Shown one piece after another: positions 1 through 10,533 of a stretch of 64,000 bases of DNA. The notes under the pieces are model-generated. The model ran no database searches. It was given only the letters and a program-made list of their open reading frames with translations, and was not told where the DNA came from. A program made the translations under genes and the position numbers. Every line of letters starts with the position of its first letter. Position 1 is the stretch's first letter. This DNA comes from Merluccius polli (Eukaryota > Chordata > Actinopteri > Gadiformes > Merlucciidae). The stretch spans positions 163,501 to 227,500 of the forward strand of contig JAOPHQ010005143.1 of the NCBI GenBank assembly GCA_030340625.1. The letters run 5' to 3'.

Positions 1-560
1 AGTTAAACCCCTTAAGTCAGTCATATGTACTGATTCAATGGCAGCCTTTTATCAGGAAATTCAATAAGAGAAGACCTGGTTATAGAAATGAGACACCTGT
101 GAGCACATCTTTGAAATCTTGGAATTGCAGTCCAGTTTTGTTGGGTTCCAGCACATATTGGGATCAAAGGCAATGAAGTAGCTGATCAAATAGACAAAAA
201 AGCACTTAATCAAGATCACATAGTAATCCATATTCCATTGGGGAAAGGGGAAGCTAAAACGATAATTAAAGTGGAGACTATGAAAAGATGGCAGGAAGAA
301 TGGGAGGCTGATTTCAATGGCAGACAATATTTTAAAGTTCAGAGTCATGTTGGGGAAAATAGTCACAGCAGTGGGTGTTAGCAAAAGAGGTTTGTAATGT
401 ATGTATGTTGAGGTAATGTATACAAGACTGAGACTAGGGCACACAAGCCTTAACTCAACATTACAAATACTAGGGAAAAGTGATGGTCAATGTGTTGAAT
501 ATAAAGTTAAGGAAGATGTAGATCATGTTTTATTTAAAGGTAGGGTGGAGGATGTTGGAA
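1..560 (+). mobile_element. Degenerate LINE fragment, RNase H tail and C-terminal region
   Basis: On the + strand around 140-330 the degraded reading frame gives the end of a LINE-type RNase H domain: a WVPAHIG-like motif followed by GNEVADQ, where the last catalytic Asp sits. Near 430-540 comes a segment similar to the cysteine-containing C-terminus of the same family. Stops and frameshifts interrupt it, so it is not functional. The homologous region is better preserved at 22251-23330. Its 3' end probably resumes near 1030-1390 after an unrelated GC-rich segment. Confidence 0.6.
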
Positions 561-1025
561 AAACGGTTTGAGCACACAGCATTTAGAAAAAAAACAATTC
601 AAAAGTCCAACCCCCTTTCCTCGGCCTCCCCCCCCCGAAGCCACGCCTCCAGAGTACAGGAACGCGCAGCGCTTGTTCCCGAGGGTTCACGACGCTAACG
701 TGTTAGGTTATTTTACTTATAACTATATAATTTGTTTTCTTTCAGCAGCCCGTGCTATCTGATATGCAGCTAACCAGCCAGTAGCCAAGCCTCTGAGGGC
801 GCGCGATTCGTTCGTGCCCGAAGAGGAGTACGCGCAGAGGAGGGAGGGAGGGGGGAGGGACAAATGGCAGTTGAGTTTGATAGACAAGTCACCATCCAAA
901 CATCTTGAACGTAACGCTCATAATGATTGGATGGAGTTTTTTCAGTCCTGCCCATCCCACAGATGACTATTTTTTTCGGTGTATGTGTCATATCATTTAA
1001 TTAATTGGTTTCAATCTGTGTGTGA
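561..1025. other. GC-rich segment interrupting the LINE remnant
   Basis: This 460-base stretch has a different composition from its flanks, with C-rich and G-rich runs near 620-650 and 830-870. It separates the two halves of a LINE remnant, so it is probably a later insertion. I see no convincing terminal repeats or coding potential. The short open frames here look like chance. Confidence 0.3.
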
Positions 1026-1385
1026 AGGAGATTTTAAGCAATATGGTAAAAAATGCTGCAGGAAAACATCATCCACCCTACCTTTAAGTGTAATGATTTC
1101 AGACAGGAATGGCTTGAAATAGAAGAATCAGGAATCCATAACATACTAGAGGAACAAGGTATGCAGAGAAATAGAATTAAAGCTCTTATCATGTACCTAA
1201 ATGATACAGAATTAATTAAAATAATTTAATTAGTTTGTTTGTTTATTTGCTTTATTTTATTTACATTTCAAATGAAAAAGCGATATAGTCTGGCCAGTCC
1301 CTTTACACACTCCTGTACAGTAGGTGGCGGTATACACACAGAATGCTGTAATCTGCCAATAAATAGAAGAAGAAGAAGAAGAAGA
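1026..1385 (+). mobile_element. LINE 3' end with (GAA)n tail
   Basis: The frame around 1085-1230 gives a short hydrophilic C-terminus ending in a stop, similar in style to the end of the copy at 26.6 kb. It is followed by a 3' UTR containing the motif CAGTAGGTGGCGGTAT and then a (GAA)n run at about 1366-1388. The same motif and tail recur at 26.66 and 28.0 kb, and in a weaker form at 23.52 kb. It therefore marks the 3' end of one LINE family in sense orientation. The downstream THAP head starts about 720 bases later. Confidence 0.6.
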
Positions 1386-1388
1386 AGA

Positions 1389-2105
1389 ACTGAGTAGGGG
1401 ACGGCGGGACTAGTTGGTGAGCGAACGCAATGGAAATTCCGATGTTGCATGTTTAAAAACAAAATCCGCCCGGTCGAAAATGGGACGTCACCCTATTTAA
1501 ACCAGATTGCATTGGACGTTGTGCTGCGTCCCAGCAGAGACTCTAGAACTCCGCTCTTCAAGCCTATGTCTCCAAAAGGAGGACAAATACGCGTCCGGCT
1601 TGCGGACAGACGCCGGACATGGCATTGAAAACCCGGACGGTCCGGCAACCCTACGCTGTTTTGATATTAATGCGAGTTAGCGTAGTTAGTATATTGCACT
1701 GCTGGTTAGCTAACGAGATAGCGGTCTTGCCTACGGGTTTGTTGGAACAAGTAAGACAACTAAAGCTGGACTCAGTCAGAGACATCTTTTAAAGTCATTT
1801 GTTTTTATTTGCTCCTTTTGGAATATGATAGGTCACTCCTAGTTGCATATGCATGCTGCACGTGGAAAACGTTCTTCTACCCCCATTGCATGCATTAGCC
1901 AATGTAAGAACATAGACGGACGAGGAAGTCAGAAACGAGGAAGTGAGAAAAAGCCCAACAGTCTGACGTATGAATGTGTATGAATATTCATGACCTCGCC
2001 TACCTTGGCTTGAGACCGCCCCCAGGAAAACAGTATTGATTCTGCTCAGCTGTAAGCAGTCATATATCAGAGCTAACACCAGATAGCTAACAGCAAGTTG
2101 CTAAC
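1389..2105 (+). promoter_or_regulatory. Presumed 5' flank and 5' UTR of the first THAP head
   Basis: No open frame of interest lies here. The stretch is moderately GC-rich and leads directly to the ATG of a THAP exon, so it should hold its promoter and 5' UTR. I cannot identify a TATA box or start site with confidence. Part of it (about 1560-1660) has the look of a dispersed repeat. Confidence 0.3.
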
Positions 2106-2378
2106 ATGGCAGAACAAGTTCGTGCCTGTTTTATTTGTGGCAATAAAACATCAACGTTGCATGTCTTGCCCAAGAAAGAAGAGTTGAGGAAGAAATGGTT
2201 GAAATGTATCTTTGGAACACCCCCAGCGAAGTACCACGCAAAGTTAGTTCTGTGTTCCGATCATTTTGACCACAGTGACTTTTCCAACTTCGGTGCCTAC
2301 AGTAGTGGTTTTGCTTCGAGGTTGTCCCTAAAACCTGATTCTGTACCGTCGCGACGATCGACCACCAGCTCACTGTCT
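2106..2378 (+). CDS. THAP-domain head exon 1 (first coding exon)
   Basis: The exon encodes 91 residues with a THAP zinc finger, a C2CH DNA-binding fold found in vertebrate regulators and in some transposases. Visible ligands are C8 and C11 (C-x2-C rather than the C-x4-C of the other heads here), C50 and H53, with the conserved Trp at 31, a Pro at 22, and a Leu-Lys-Pro-Asp-Ser-Val-Pro stretch standing for the AVPTIF box. The start is the first ATG of the frame. The coding sequence runs into TCT followed by GTAAGT, a strong donor in phase 0. It is only weakly related to the heads at 26.8-33.4 kb. Its downstream partner is not certain: candidates are the cysteine-rich exons near 8.1-8.5 kb or the C2H2 exon at 10534. 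Confidence 0.75.
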
Positions 2379-2889
2379 GTAAGTAAAACAATACACTTTT
2401 CCACCTAAGGTTTCTGTTACAAAATAGCATGTTCATATTCTCCACGTTATACGTATGATCGCCACATACGTTCACCTCTTTAAGAGAACATTTAGGTTGA
2501 CATGCAAATATTACCATTCTGAAACGTTCATCAACAAACGATCGGGAAGTGGTTCTTGTTCTATCTCTTCCTCCTCGGATTCAGGATCAAACACTTAAAG
2601 GGGAAATGAAGCAGTCAAATAAAACGGATGTCTATAGCACTAGTTAAATATTTAAATATACCATAAATACAAATAAAGTCGGAAATATGACCCGTTGCTC
2701 AGAATAAAGCACAAACAAGTTGTATTAATTATGTTTTCAGCCTGTGCGCCGCCATCTTTGTTTTCAGAACATGATGACATCACGAGAATGGTTGGTACAA
2801 CATTTTATGTTGTTTACATAGCGACGGTCATAGCCTTACAGTTAAATTACTGCCTCGACAAAATTGATATGGACGAATGGAATGGACCC
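2379..2889. other. Intron-like stretch, no feature recognised
   Basis: This is AT-rich sequence after the THAP donor. I see no second exon. The sequence around 2740-2860 contains an 80-residue open frame without any recognisable motif, and I do not call it a gene. Confidence 0.3.
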
Positions 2890-2960
2890 ACCAATGGAAC
2901 AAGGCGGGTAAGGGAAGTCGGCAAATCAGATCCGTAACATCGGGATAAGGATAGGCTCTA
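2890..2960 (+). pseudogene. 28S rRNA fragment, part 1 (left of transposon insertion)
   Basis: The run GGTAAGGGAAGTCGG, followed by a match to GATCCGTAAC-TCGGGATAAGGAT-GGCTC, is recognisable vertebrate 28S rRNA sequence from memory of that gene, with a few substitutions. It stops at GGCTCTA, where a 2.4-kb transposon begins, and the 28S sequence resumes after the transposon at 5374. The piece is on the + strand. Confidence 0.8.
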
Positions 2961-3060
2961 AAGGCCGCAGTATACTCGCCGTTCCCAAGCTGTCGCGCGA
3001 CATTGTGATGTCAAAATGACGAGTTGGAAGGCACATTTTAATGCGCCTTGTTGCTAAGGC

Positions 3061-3345
3061 AGACATCCCAAGTCTCCCGGAAGTTCCGGGAGTCTCCCGC
3101 AAATCAATAGCGTCTCCCTGATGCAAGCAAATCATGTACAATCTCCCGGAAATCCCCCCCCCCCCCCCCCGCCCCGCCACGTCGTCGGTCCGGGGTGTGT
3201 TGTGATTGCGCGCCCCTCCTCCCCGCGAAGACAATCGCGCACCCCCCCCCCCCCCCGTTGACAATCGCGCACTCCCCCCCGCTCAACAACACCCCCCCCC
3301 CGCTCAACAAAAATCTCGAACGTCCGCACATGGCGGCCATCTTAC
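3061..3345. repeat. Inserted repeat with poly-C minisatellite
   Basis: Directly after the left TIR comes a segment with the palindromic phrase CTCCCGGAAGTTCCGGGAG, then a minisatellite of C runs alternating with short words such as ACAATCGCGCAC and GCTCAACAA (about 3149-3325). The same minisatellite vocabulary appears inside other elements at 21.1, 28.8 and 39.8 kb. All reading frames over it are low-complexity artefacts. Confidence 0.55.
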
Positions 3346-3728
3346 TCCAGGCGGCTCGGTCCCCCATAACATGTGTTGTAGTGGTACATGTACTTTTAGG
3401 TAACCATAACTTGCTCAAATTTCATCCGATTTTCAAACGGTTTGGTTTGTTATAAACGTCAAAGATGTAGTTATGACACTGCATAATAAAAAAAAGAAGA
3501 AGAAAAAAAAAGAAAAATAGAATAATGTTCTAAAATAGGTAGATTACAATATTTCCTATTACAAATAGGCTATAAGAAAGGCTGCATGTTGAAATCCGCC
3601 ACCTGGACAGAGATCTTGCCTGTGGTAAGATTCCTGTGGTCGACCGTCTTGCCTGGAGTAAGATGGCCGACCTGTGAGGACGTTCTAGACTCCGCCGTAA
3701 CGCATCTAGTGTTCTATATATATCTATG

Positions 3729-3769
3729 CTCGCCGCTCCCAAGCTGTCGCGCGACAATGTGACGTCACG
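3729..3769. repeat. Extra internal copy of the transposon TIR core
   Basis: CTCGCCGCTCCCAAGCTGTC followed by GCGCGACAATGTGACGTCA matches the left TIR of the surrounding 2.4-kb element in the same orientation. It shows a second, partial copy of the same family inside the element. Confidence 0.6.
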
Positions 3770-5170
3770 GGAGGACGGTAACTATTTATACTCGCGCTGG
3801 TGGCCGCGACAGTAGTTGCAGTCTTCTCCTGAACAGAGGTGGCGCCACTGAGGAAAGGCGACCGACTTTGCTATTTCTACGCAGTAGAAGAAGAGATATG
3901 CTAATACCAGAGAATGTCTAATAAGGAGAGAAGTTCCACTCTCGGTTTACTTCCTGGTTCTGAACTGTTGCAGTTCCCCTCTGGTTCCATGTGAGGGCGC
4001 TCACATGGTGAGTGCAGAATGAATGGCGGTCTATGGAGCTATACCCCTCAAACTCCACTTTTCTCAGGATATAATTTTTTGTCTAGTAATTTGAATGTTG
4101 CTTTCGAAAGGGGATGCAAAGAAATTACACATTGCTGGGTGTTAGATTTTTTAGAGTCACTTATTTGCTTTAAAAAAGTATTTTAAAATGTCAATGACGT
4201 CATACTCATCTTACGACCAGAGATACTGCTTTACGGCAAGCCTCTCCCTTTCCCCTCAAGGCATCGATAACACAGCAGTACAAACATAACGATACGCAGA
4301 TAAAAGTGCCAGCAACCAAAAGAAGTTGCTGTGTTAAAAAAAAAAGAACTTGGGCGAAATTGTCCACCATAACGTTCTGGTCCCGCTTCGGATGCCAAGA
4401 TGCCATCAAGCAGATCTCTGGTCGTAATCAGTCCTTCACTGACCAATCAGCGTTCATTAGCAGAATGCTAGCGTGTTATGGGCAATAACAACACGTCCTG
4501 TAAGAAATCGAAAGGACATAAGTACTCGTTCATTCAACTTTCGATCTATAACCTATGTTGAACTTGTAAGAACTACAATCAAATCAGAGTTTTTTCAATG
4601 AGAATCAGGTGAAAGAGACACATTTAGCCGTGTAGCTCCATCTGCTCCCATTCATTCTGCACTCACAGGCGATCGCCCCCAGTGGAGCTCTGGTGGAACT
4701 GCAACCAGAATTCGGTACAATGGGACTTAATACGGAGTGGACAGGCTCTCCGTAGACGGGCTCTGCTAATACTGGCACCCCTGTGTCTTCATTAGAATAG
4801 TTCACCGGGACGTCTCTCACTATACAGCATTATGTCTATTACTTTACATTGCTATTATTCTACATCACTGCCACACCTGGTCAGCCATCAACAGTACTGT
4901 GTATGGCAGCAGTTCTCATATGAAGTGTTTGTAAGCATCCATTTTAATAACGTAGTGATTATCTTATATACTTTTATTTTATAACTTAATGATTATTTTA
5001 TATAATTGTATTTTATAACTTACTGCCGCTTTGAGATAGTTTTTCAGCCACGTAATTCCACTCGTCTTTGACCACAACAACAGTAGACAGCACTTAAGTA
5101 AAACCACGGTTTATTAGCGAAAGAATATAGGCCTACACCACACAATAAAACAGAACTTATAAAGAAAGAA
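3770..5170. other. Non-coding interior of the 2.4-kb element
   Basis: No gene is seen. A phrase at about 4007-4042 (GTGAGTGCAGAATGAATGG, then a GGAGCTAT word) is found inverted at about 4634-4672. A further small inverted-repeat insertion of roughly 0.7 kb may therefore be nested here. Confidence 0.35.
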
Positions 5171-5373
5171 GCCTTAGCAATAAGGCGCATTACAATGTGC
5201 CTTCGAACTCGTCCGTGTTTGTTTCCGCTTTGTCGCGCGCCGCTGAAAAAAAAGAGCTGTGCGCGACACGGCGCGTTCGGGCCAAAATCCTGTCGCGCCG
5301 GCGAGATCTACGTCATTTTGACGTCACAACGTCGCGCGACAGCTTGGGAACGGCGAGTATACCGCGGCCTTTA

Positions 5374-5605
5374 AGGGCTGGGTCGGTCGGGCTGGGGTGC
5401 GCAGTCCCCTACCGGGCGTGGAAGGCGGGTGTGGGGGCTTTGGGCTCGGGTGGCGGTCGGCGGCGACTCTGGACGTGCGTCGGGCCCTTCTCGCGGATCT
5501 CCTCAGCTACGGTGACTGTAGCGGCTCCACCCGGGGTCGCGGCGGTTCGCCTCGGCTGGCACCTAGCAGCTGACTTAGAACTGGTGCGGATCAGGGGAAT
5601 CTGAC
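5374..5605 (+). pseudogene. 28S rRNA fragment, part 2 (right of transposon insertion)
   Basis: The sequence resumes exactly where part 1 stopped (AGGGCTGGGTCGGTCGGGCT) and continues through a GC-rich expansion segment to the conserved block GACTTAGAACTGGTGCGGA followed by CAGGGGAATC-like sequence. This is a 28S rRNA region recognised from memory. The open frames over it are rRNA shadows. Confidence 0.85.
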
Positions 5606-5857
5606 TGACTAGTGCCCGGGCTATACGATTATTCAAGGATAACCAACTTCCCCTGGGGGCCGGCGAGACATTTGATACTGGCTTAGGATGCGGCCGAATG
5701 ATGGTCGCCCCTCTCCATGATCACACCGCATGTTTATGAAGGACTGGGTGTTAAACCACTTGCATATGACCTGATTGTGGGTCAGGGTGTCGTAAGTAGC
5801 AGAGCAGCTTTATGACTGCGATCTATTGAAAGTCATCCCTCGATCCAAGCTTTTGTC
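5606..5857 (+). pseudogene. 28S rRNA fragment, part 3 (3' end of the gene)
   Basis: After the block ending GGGGAATCTGACTG the sequence jumps to 28S 3'-terminal sequence. Visible landmarks are GATGGTCGCCCCTC, a CGCATGTT-ATG word, ACCTGATT-TGGGTCAGGGT, then GTAGCAGAGCAGC, CTGCGATCTATTGAAAGTCA and a CAAGCTTTTGTC end. Several hundred bases or more of normal 28S sequence are missing between parts 2 and 3, and substitutions are frequent. It is a pseudogene or a 28S-derived retroposon rather than a working rDNA unit. Confidence 0.75.
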
Positions 5858-8040
5858 GGGACTGCGGGCAGGCGGGCTACCATCCACAAACAAACGCTGA
5901 CCATTCTGATGACGTAGCGCCTGCATTTTTAAAACATGACCGCGCCCTAGTGGCGAAAGTCGTTATCAACATGTCGTTTTCCAGTGAAACTACTTGAATT
6001 TCAGGTTTAATGAAAATCCATGTATTTCCAAAAATGAAAAAGCAACCAAAAATTGGTCACAGTTCTCATTGCTTCATTTCCACTATAAGGCTGTATCTCC
6101 GAAGACATTTTGTGCATCAATTCGTAGCACGGTAAAGTTGACAGATCAGTGGCAAGTAATTTAAATGTCATGAATATTCATGACTAAGCCGAAAACCTCT
6201 CGTTCTCCCCCCCCCCCCCACCTCCTCCTCCAAACTAGAACAGCCTGAAACAGGCGCACCAGAGCATTTTTTTAACCAAAACCGGCTCACAGGGCATTCA
6301 TTCACCTTTTGAAGTTATTGGTTGGGACAAGTGTCTGGCTCGGTAAAGTGTAGCCAACATTATTACAATTGCGCTTGGGGGCGACTTGTTTCTACTTTAG
6401 CCACTATGACTAGAGTAGAAAAACAAAAGCCTACAGTTTTCAATGTGGTATGGCATGTAGAAATGAGAGTTATTGGTTGATGAGATGTAAACGTTCTATG
6501 TTTATGTGCTTATATTTACACTCTTATCTGGTAACTTCATTCTTGTACTGAGTTTTCCATCACTACTGATTTAACAATATACAAAAAAATATTGTAGATA
6601 ATGTACACATCCGTTTTGTATTCCCTGCCTTAAGGCTGGCACATCTCTACAGTGTAATACAAGGACTGTGGACTGCCAGACTGACCTGGAGATAAGATCG
6701 GTTGGCACGCAGTTGTCCATGAGAACTCTTCAGCCTCCCTATCGAAGTAAAGGTTTGTAGTGTGACAGACAATTTGGATCATGAATTAATTTTGGTATAT
6801 ATTGTGTATATAAAATTGGCTACCGAATATACAAACAATACTTCATAAAAGCAACGCTATCTTGTAGCTTATAGACATGAAAGCTCACTTTTGCTTTTTT
6901 ACATCGATTAATATATCATAATTAATTCCCCAATTTGAATGTTTACGATGCGAGTGCATCGGTTGCCGGGACCCCAACTGAGCCATCTGCAACATGCATC
7001 GGTCAGAAAATCGATTCAAACGTTATGAATCGGCGATTCACTCGTTACTGTTTAGTAACCAACTGGTCAACTGCGATGCAGCAACTGATCTACAAATCAT
7101 CTGCGCTGAGCCCAGAACTTTCGCGTTCTGTTACAGTATAAAATACATATCTAAAAACACAATTAAAAGTAGCTCCGAAACATTCCCCTTTTCAACAATG
7201 TATCATGCAGTCGACCAATTTAGGCATAGTTCACAACTTGACATGTCTTAAACGTGTTGAAACAGCGCCTATCTTCTCACGTATCCATCGCTGTGTCTGG
7301 ACAGCACAAGGTACCATGTTCGGTTATGTATGGCCAGTGTTGCTGTTAAGTTAACGCCAGCAGACTTTTTGGTGTTCATGCAGTTGTTTTCTGGACATGT
7401 ATCATACTGTGCCATTACTGTAACAATGCCACACTGCACTTCTCAACAAACACCGAGCACTACCTCTCTGTTAATTTTATCACTCGTATAAGGACGACAC
7501 ATTGTAAGTTCAAATTAATTTACCTTTTATTTGTATTTCTTTGTTGGTACATTCATTAGTGCATTAAGTTAGACAAATTAAAATTAAATAATAACTCTGT
7601 TTGCGATCACAAATTACCGGTACTTCCTTATTATTCCTTACCGCGAGTGAGGGCTGGCGCTACCATTGCGCATTTGTAGGGGTGTTCCCAGGGGGAATGT
7701 TGGTGAATACTTCTATGCAGAATTACATTGTGAGCTGTGAACTTAACTGAAGTTCTCTTATCAGTACAAGGTATTGGCAAGTACCCAAAGATGAGTGCTC
7801 TCCTTGTTATTCCCCATGGTATTCTGCCTCCGTACATCTAACAAATAGAAGTACCGAATCACATCGAATCGTATCGAACCGACTCGCATAGATTTTCAAA
7901 ACCAAATCACACTGAATCATTTCAAAGTAAAAAGTATTGTTGCTGTATCGGAGCCCATGTATTGAGATGTGTATCAAATTGTGCTTGAAAAGAGTGATGC
8001 ACACCCCTAATCACAATGTAATGTCACTCACTGGATTATC
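5858..8040. other. Repeat-derived non-coding stretch
   Basis: This stretch is AT-rich with scattered C runs (6208-6221). It includes words typical of small fish DNA transposons near 6930-7010 and 7850-7990 (clusters of ATCG-rich palindromes), but I cannot define element ends. No frame shows a recognisable domain. Confidence 0.35.
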
Positions 8041-8064
8041 AAATGTTACTTGTCTGCATAAAAG

Positions 8065-8128
8065 GTTCCCAGACAACAGTTTCCTGCCTAGACTTCGGAG
8101 TTGGCACCTCCACCGACCCCTGGACTGA
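8065..8128 (+). CDS. Small internal exon of a THAP-linked, transposase-derived gene (start uncertain)
   Basis: The frame reads GSQTTVSCLDFGVGTSTDPW and stops at ACT GA followed by GTGAGT, a good donor leaving two bases. The next exon at 8277 supplies the third base, so the two join in frame. The start at 8065 is the nearest AG upstream; a shorter exon from 8092 is also possible. The phase required on the left (one base carried over) does not match the phase-0 donor of the THAP exon at 2106, so an unseen exon may lie between. Confidence 0.4.
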
Positions 8129-8276
8129 GTGAGTAATTTTCCATTTACCCTACACATTAAATAAAGTAGATTTTGTGTTGTTGCTTGTCTTTGCTCTATC
8201 AATTCCACTGTAAATATATGGAAGCTAATGACATTTGTTGTTGTGTTTTCTGTTCTTCCATATTTTTGAAAAGCAG

Positions 8277-8550
8277 GCCAGACTCAACTCCCATCCAAAA
8301 CATCCCAAAATATATTGTGTATGAGACTTGCCTCCTGGAGCTGTTTGAGATGTGCCCTGTGTGCCAGAGTGTATGTCGGGTCCGCTCCAGAAGGCTTGGT
8401 ACATTCTTGACAGTTGATCAGCTGTGCCCCCATTGTCAGTTTACCAGACAGTGGAAGAGCCAGCCCATTGTTGGCAGCACACCTGCAGGGAACATTCAAC
8501 CTTCAGCAGCCATATGTTTCAGTGGTGCTTCTGATAACAAAATGGAGAAG
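8277..8550 (+). CDS. Cysteine-rich exon of a THAP-linked, transposase-derived gene
   Basis: The exon opens after a CAG acceptor and encodes about 91 residues. The order is a short linker, a KYIVYETCLLELFE segment, C-P-V-C, a second C-P-H-C pair about 27 residues later, then a R-x-W-x-S-Q-P and G-S-T-P-A-G-N-x-x-x-S-A-A-I stretch. I recognise this layout from teleost predicted proteins that pair an N-terminal THAP domain with a domesticated or active transposase-like body; Kolobok-type transposases are the likeliest source, which is an inference. The exon ends at AAG followed by GTATGT, phase 0. No following exon with the expected continuation is found before 9.6 kb, so the gene is probably truncated. 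Confidence 0.55.
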
Positions 8551-9570
8551 GTATGTTGAAAGCAAGTTACTCTGTACTTGTAAATATTTTCGAGGTGTTG
8601 AATTGAGGCATCAGTGGGTTGCGGGCATCAAGCCGCACATAGCAGATCAAGCAGGGCAGGAAGTCGGATAGTAAAAGCAATAGAGCATCCGGTCAATTTT
8701 CAACATAAAACAGCACAAAGTAGAACATAACAATTAACACAATAAACACAATTAAACCAGACAAAAAAAGAAAAAATGTAACTATATAGCCCGACCGTTT
8801 TTTTCAGAAGGCCGATTTTATCGGCTGATATGCGCCTATCGCGTACATATCGGCGTATGTTTTCCGTTAGAGTACGTATCACAGCTGCACAGACGGTAGT
8901 GCGGACTCAAGCGGTGTCTTCACGGTAAGGCCTGGATGCAAAAGAATGACAAGATAACTTTCTGAAACACCGCTGCAACGGGCATCGGCATTAAGCCGTA
9001 CGTGACTATTACAGCGGTAGAGACCGGGTGCTAACGCTACGTTATGCCAGGAGTTGGAAGCTGGCGATGCACCGGCTCATCCAAAACAAAACAACTACTC
9101 CAGAGACTATATTTCACCTGCAGAAAGACTCAATCAATGATAACTCTGTGCTTTACGGCAACTGGTGAGAGGCGAAATATCAACGCAGTGAGTTTACCAC
9201 TTGTTACATTATTATAATTTCCTCTTTTAAAATAAGTTTGTCCAACGCATAGGTTCAGATTTAAAGCGGGAATGTCGGGACATGATGTAAAGCTTATAAC
9301 TACTTTTAATAAACACTACACCTGAACTATAGCGGCAATGCTTTTCCCCCAGTTCCCGGTGTGGCCATCCTTGTTAAACCCCGGAACTGGAGCACACTAA
9401 TAACCAGTGTGGCTGAAACTAAAACCCGGAACAGGTTTCTTCACATTACCGTTGCTGACCTTTTGTTTTTCCGCAAACATCATGCTCATCCATCTGTTTC
9501 CTATGTTGGCCAGCTATAGTTTGTCACTCAGTACAGTCAGTATCATTGGCATCTTTCTGCAGCTCAGCCG
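8551..9570. other. Non-coding stretch with transposon-like words
   Basis: No exon is recognised. The part at 8790-8870 (CCGATTTTATCGGCTGATAT-like words) and 8960-9010 resembles termini of small fish DNA transposons built on repeated ATCGGC palindromes, as at 49.1-50.5 kb. I cannot place both ends. Confidence 0.35.
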
Positions 9571-9766
9571 CGTGATCTTGTCATTCTCGCGAATCCATGC
9601 CACCTCGCAGGGCTCCACTTCTGAAATGAGGTAGACTGAAGTTGATTTGTTTGTAGAGGTGATTGGTAATTTAGCAGAAGCCCTGCGCCTCGACAGCTGT
9701 GGGAAACAGAGAAATTGCAGTAATGTATGTACCTTTAAACATGGCTAATATACTTTTTATTTGCAG

Positions 9767-9935
9767 CTTGCCGCTTGTTGAGGCAGTGGAAGCCCAGCCG
9801 TGTGTGTTTCTGTTGATGTACAATATGGTTTCTGCAACATATTTTGAATATGTCAACATCAATGTGTCATTTAGATGTATATGTATATTTGTTGTACAAA
9901 AATAAAGACCAGCTTTTGCAAATTACCTGAAGACA
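9767..9935 (+). other. Conserved exon-like block with polyadenylation signal (copy A)
   Basis: A TTTTTATTTGCAG acceptor-like site is followed by about 130 bases and AATAAA at 9901. The same block occurs at 29004-29180 with few changes. It looks like a 3'-terminal exon or 3' UTR of a gene lying upstream of each C2H2 exon, perhaps the transposase-derived gene at 8.1-8.5 kb. The short frames are open in both copies, but I cannot prove coding function. Confidence 0.4.
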
Positions 9936-10533
9936 TTGTATCTGAATCTAGGGTTGGGTATCGTTTTTTTCAGATACCGGTGCTAAAACGATACGTCCGT
10001 AACTGAGCCGATATTTTTTTTTTTAATTAAAAAAAGTTTTTTTTGCAAACCAGGAAATTGAACAATATATTTATAAATGAATAATAAACATAACAATAAT
10101 TTAACAGTAAATAACAGTTACAATACTAATGAATAATGGCAAAAGAAATACCAAGTGCAAATGTGTAGACTTTTCTATAAAGTTATTTTGCCCAAACATT
10201 AACATGTCTGCTTCTCTGACAAAATATGACTCCTCTCCTGACATCACCAGCATTTGTTACTTAAGCAACTTAACCCTACATTCTAGTTATTCAATTTTTT
10301 ATGAATTAAACCCATTTGTCTCATATTTAATTGTCTTTACTTTCTGTTAATATTGCGTGTGATGTTACACATTGGTGCCGAAGGTTCACCGTTCTCTTGT
10401 TAAAGCAGCCTTTGTCTTTGTTGTTTTTACATTTACATTTTTTTTTCCCCCTTGTGATGGTTTTTATTTAATTGATCTACGTGAATGCCTAGTTGATTAA
10501 TTAATTAATTAATCACTACCATCTCTCTTGCAG

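Larger units (their letters stand above)
2961..5371. mobile_element. Non-autonomous DNA transposon with long GC-rich TIRs, inserted in 28S rRNA sequence
   Basis: The left end (2961-3060) starts AAGGCCGCAGTATACTCGCC. The right end (5171-5371) is its reverse complement and ends in GGCGAGTATACCGCGGCCTT. Both contain the block GTCGCGCGACAGCTTGGGAA (forward on the right, inverted on the left). The flanks are a TA at 2959-2960 and a TA at 5372-5373; closing the gap restores an uninterrupted 28S site, so the target duplication is TA. The right TIR holds about 90 bases that the left one lacks. No transposase frame is visible in the 2.4-kb interior. The TA duplication fits Tc1/mariner-like integration, but the TIR is not one I recognise. 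Confidence 0.8.

Noticed and set aside
5197..5636. Frames of 135 and 75 codons on either strand
   Set aside because: They lie across a transposon end and 28S rRNA sequence.
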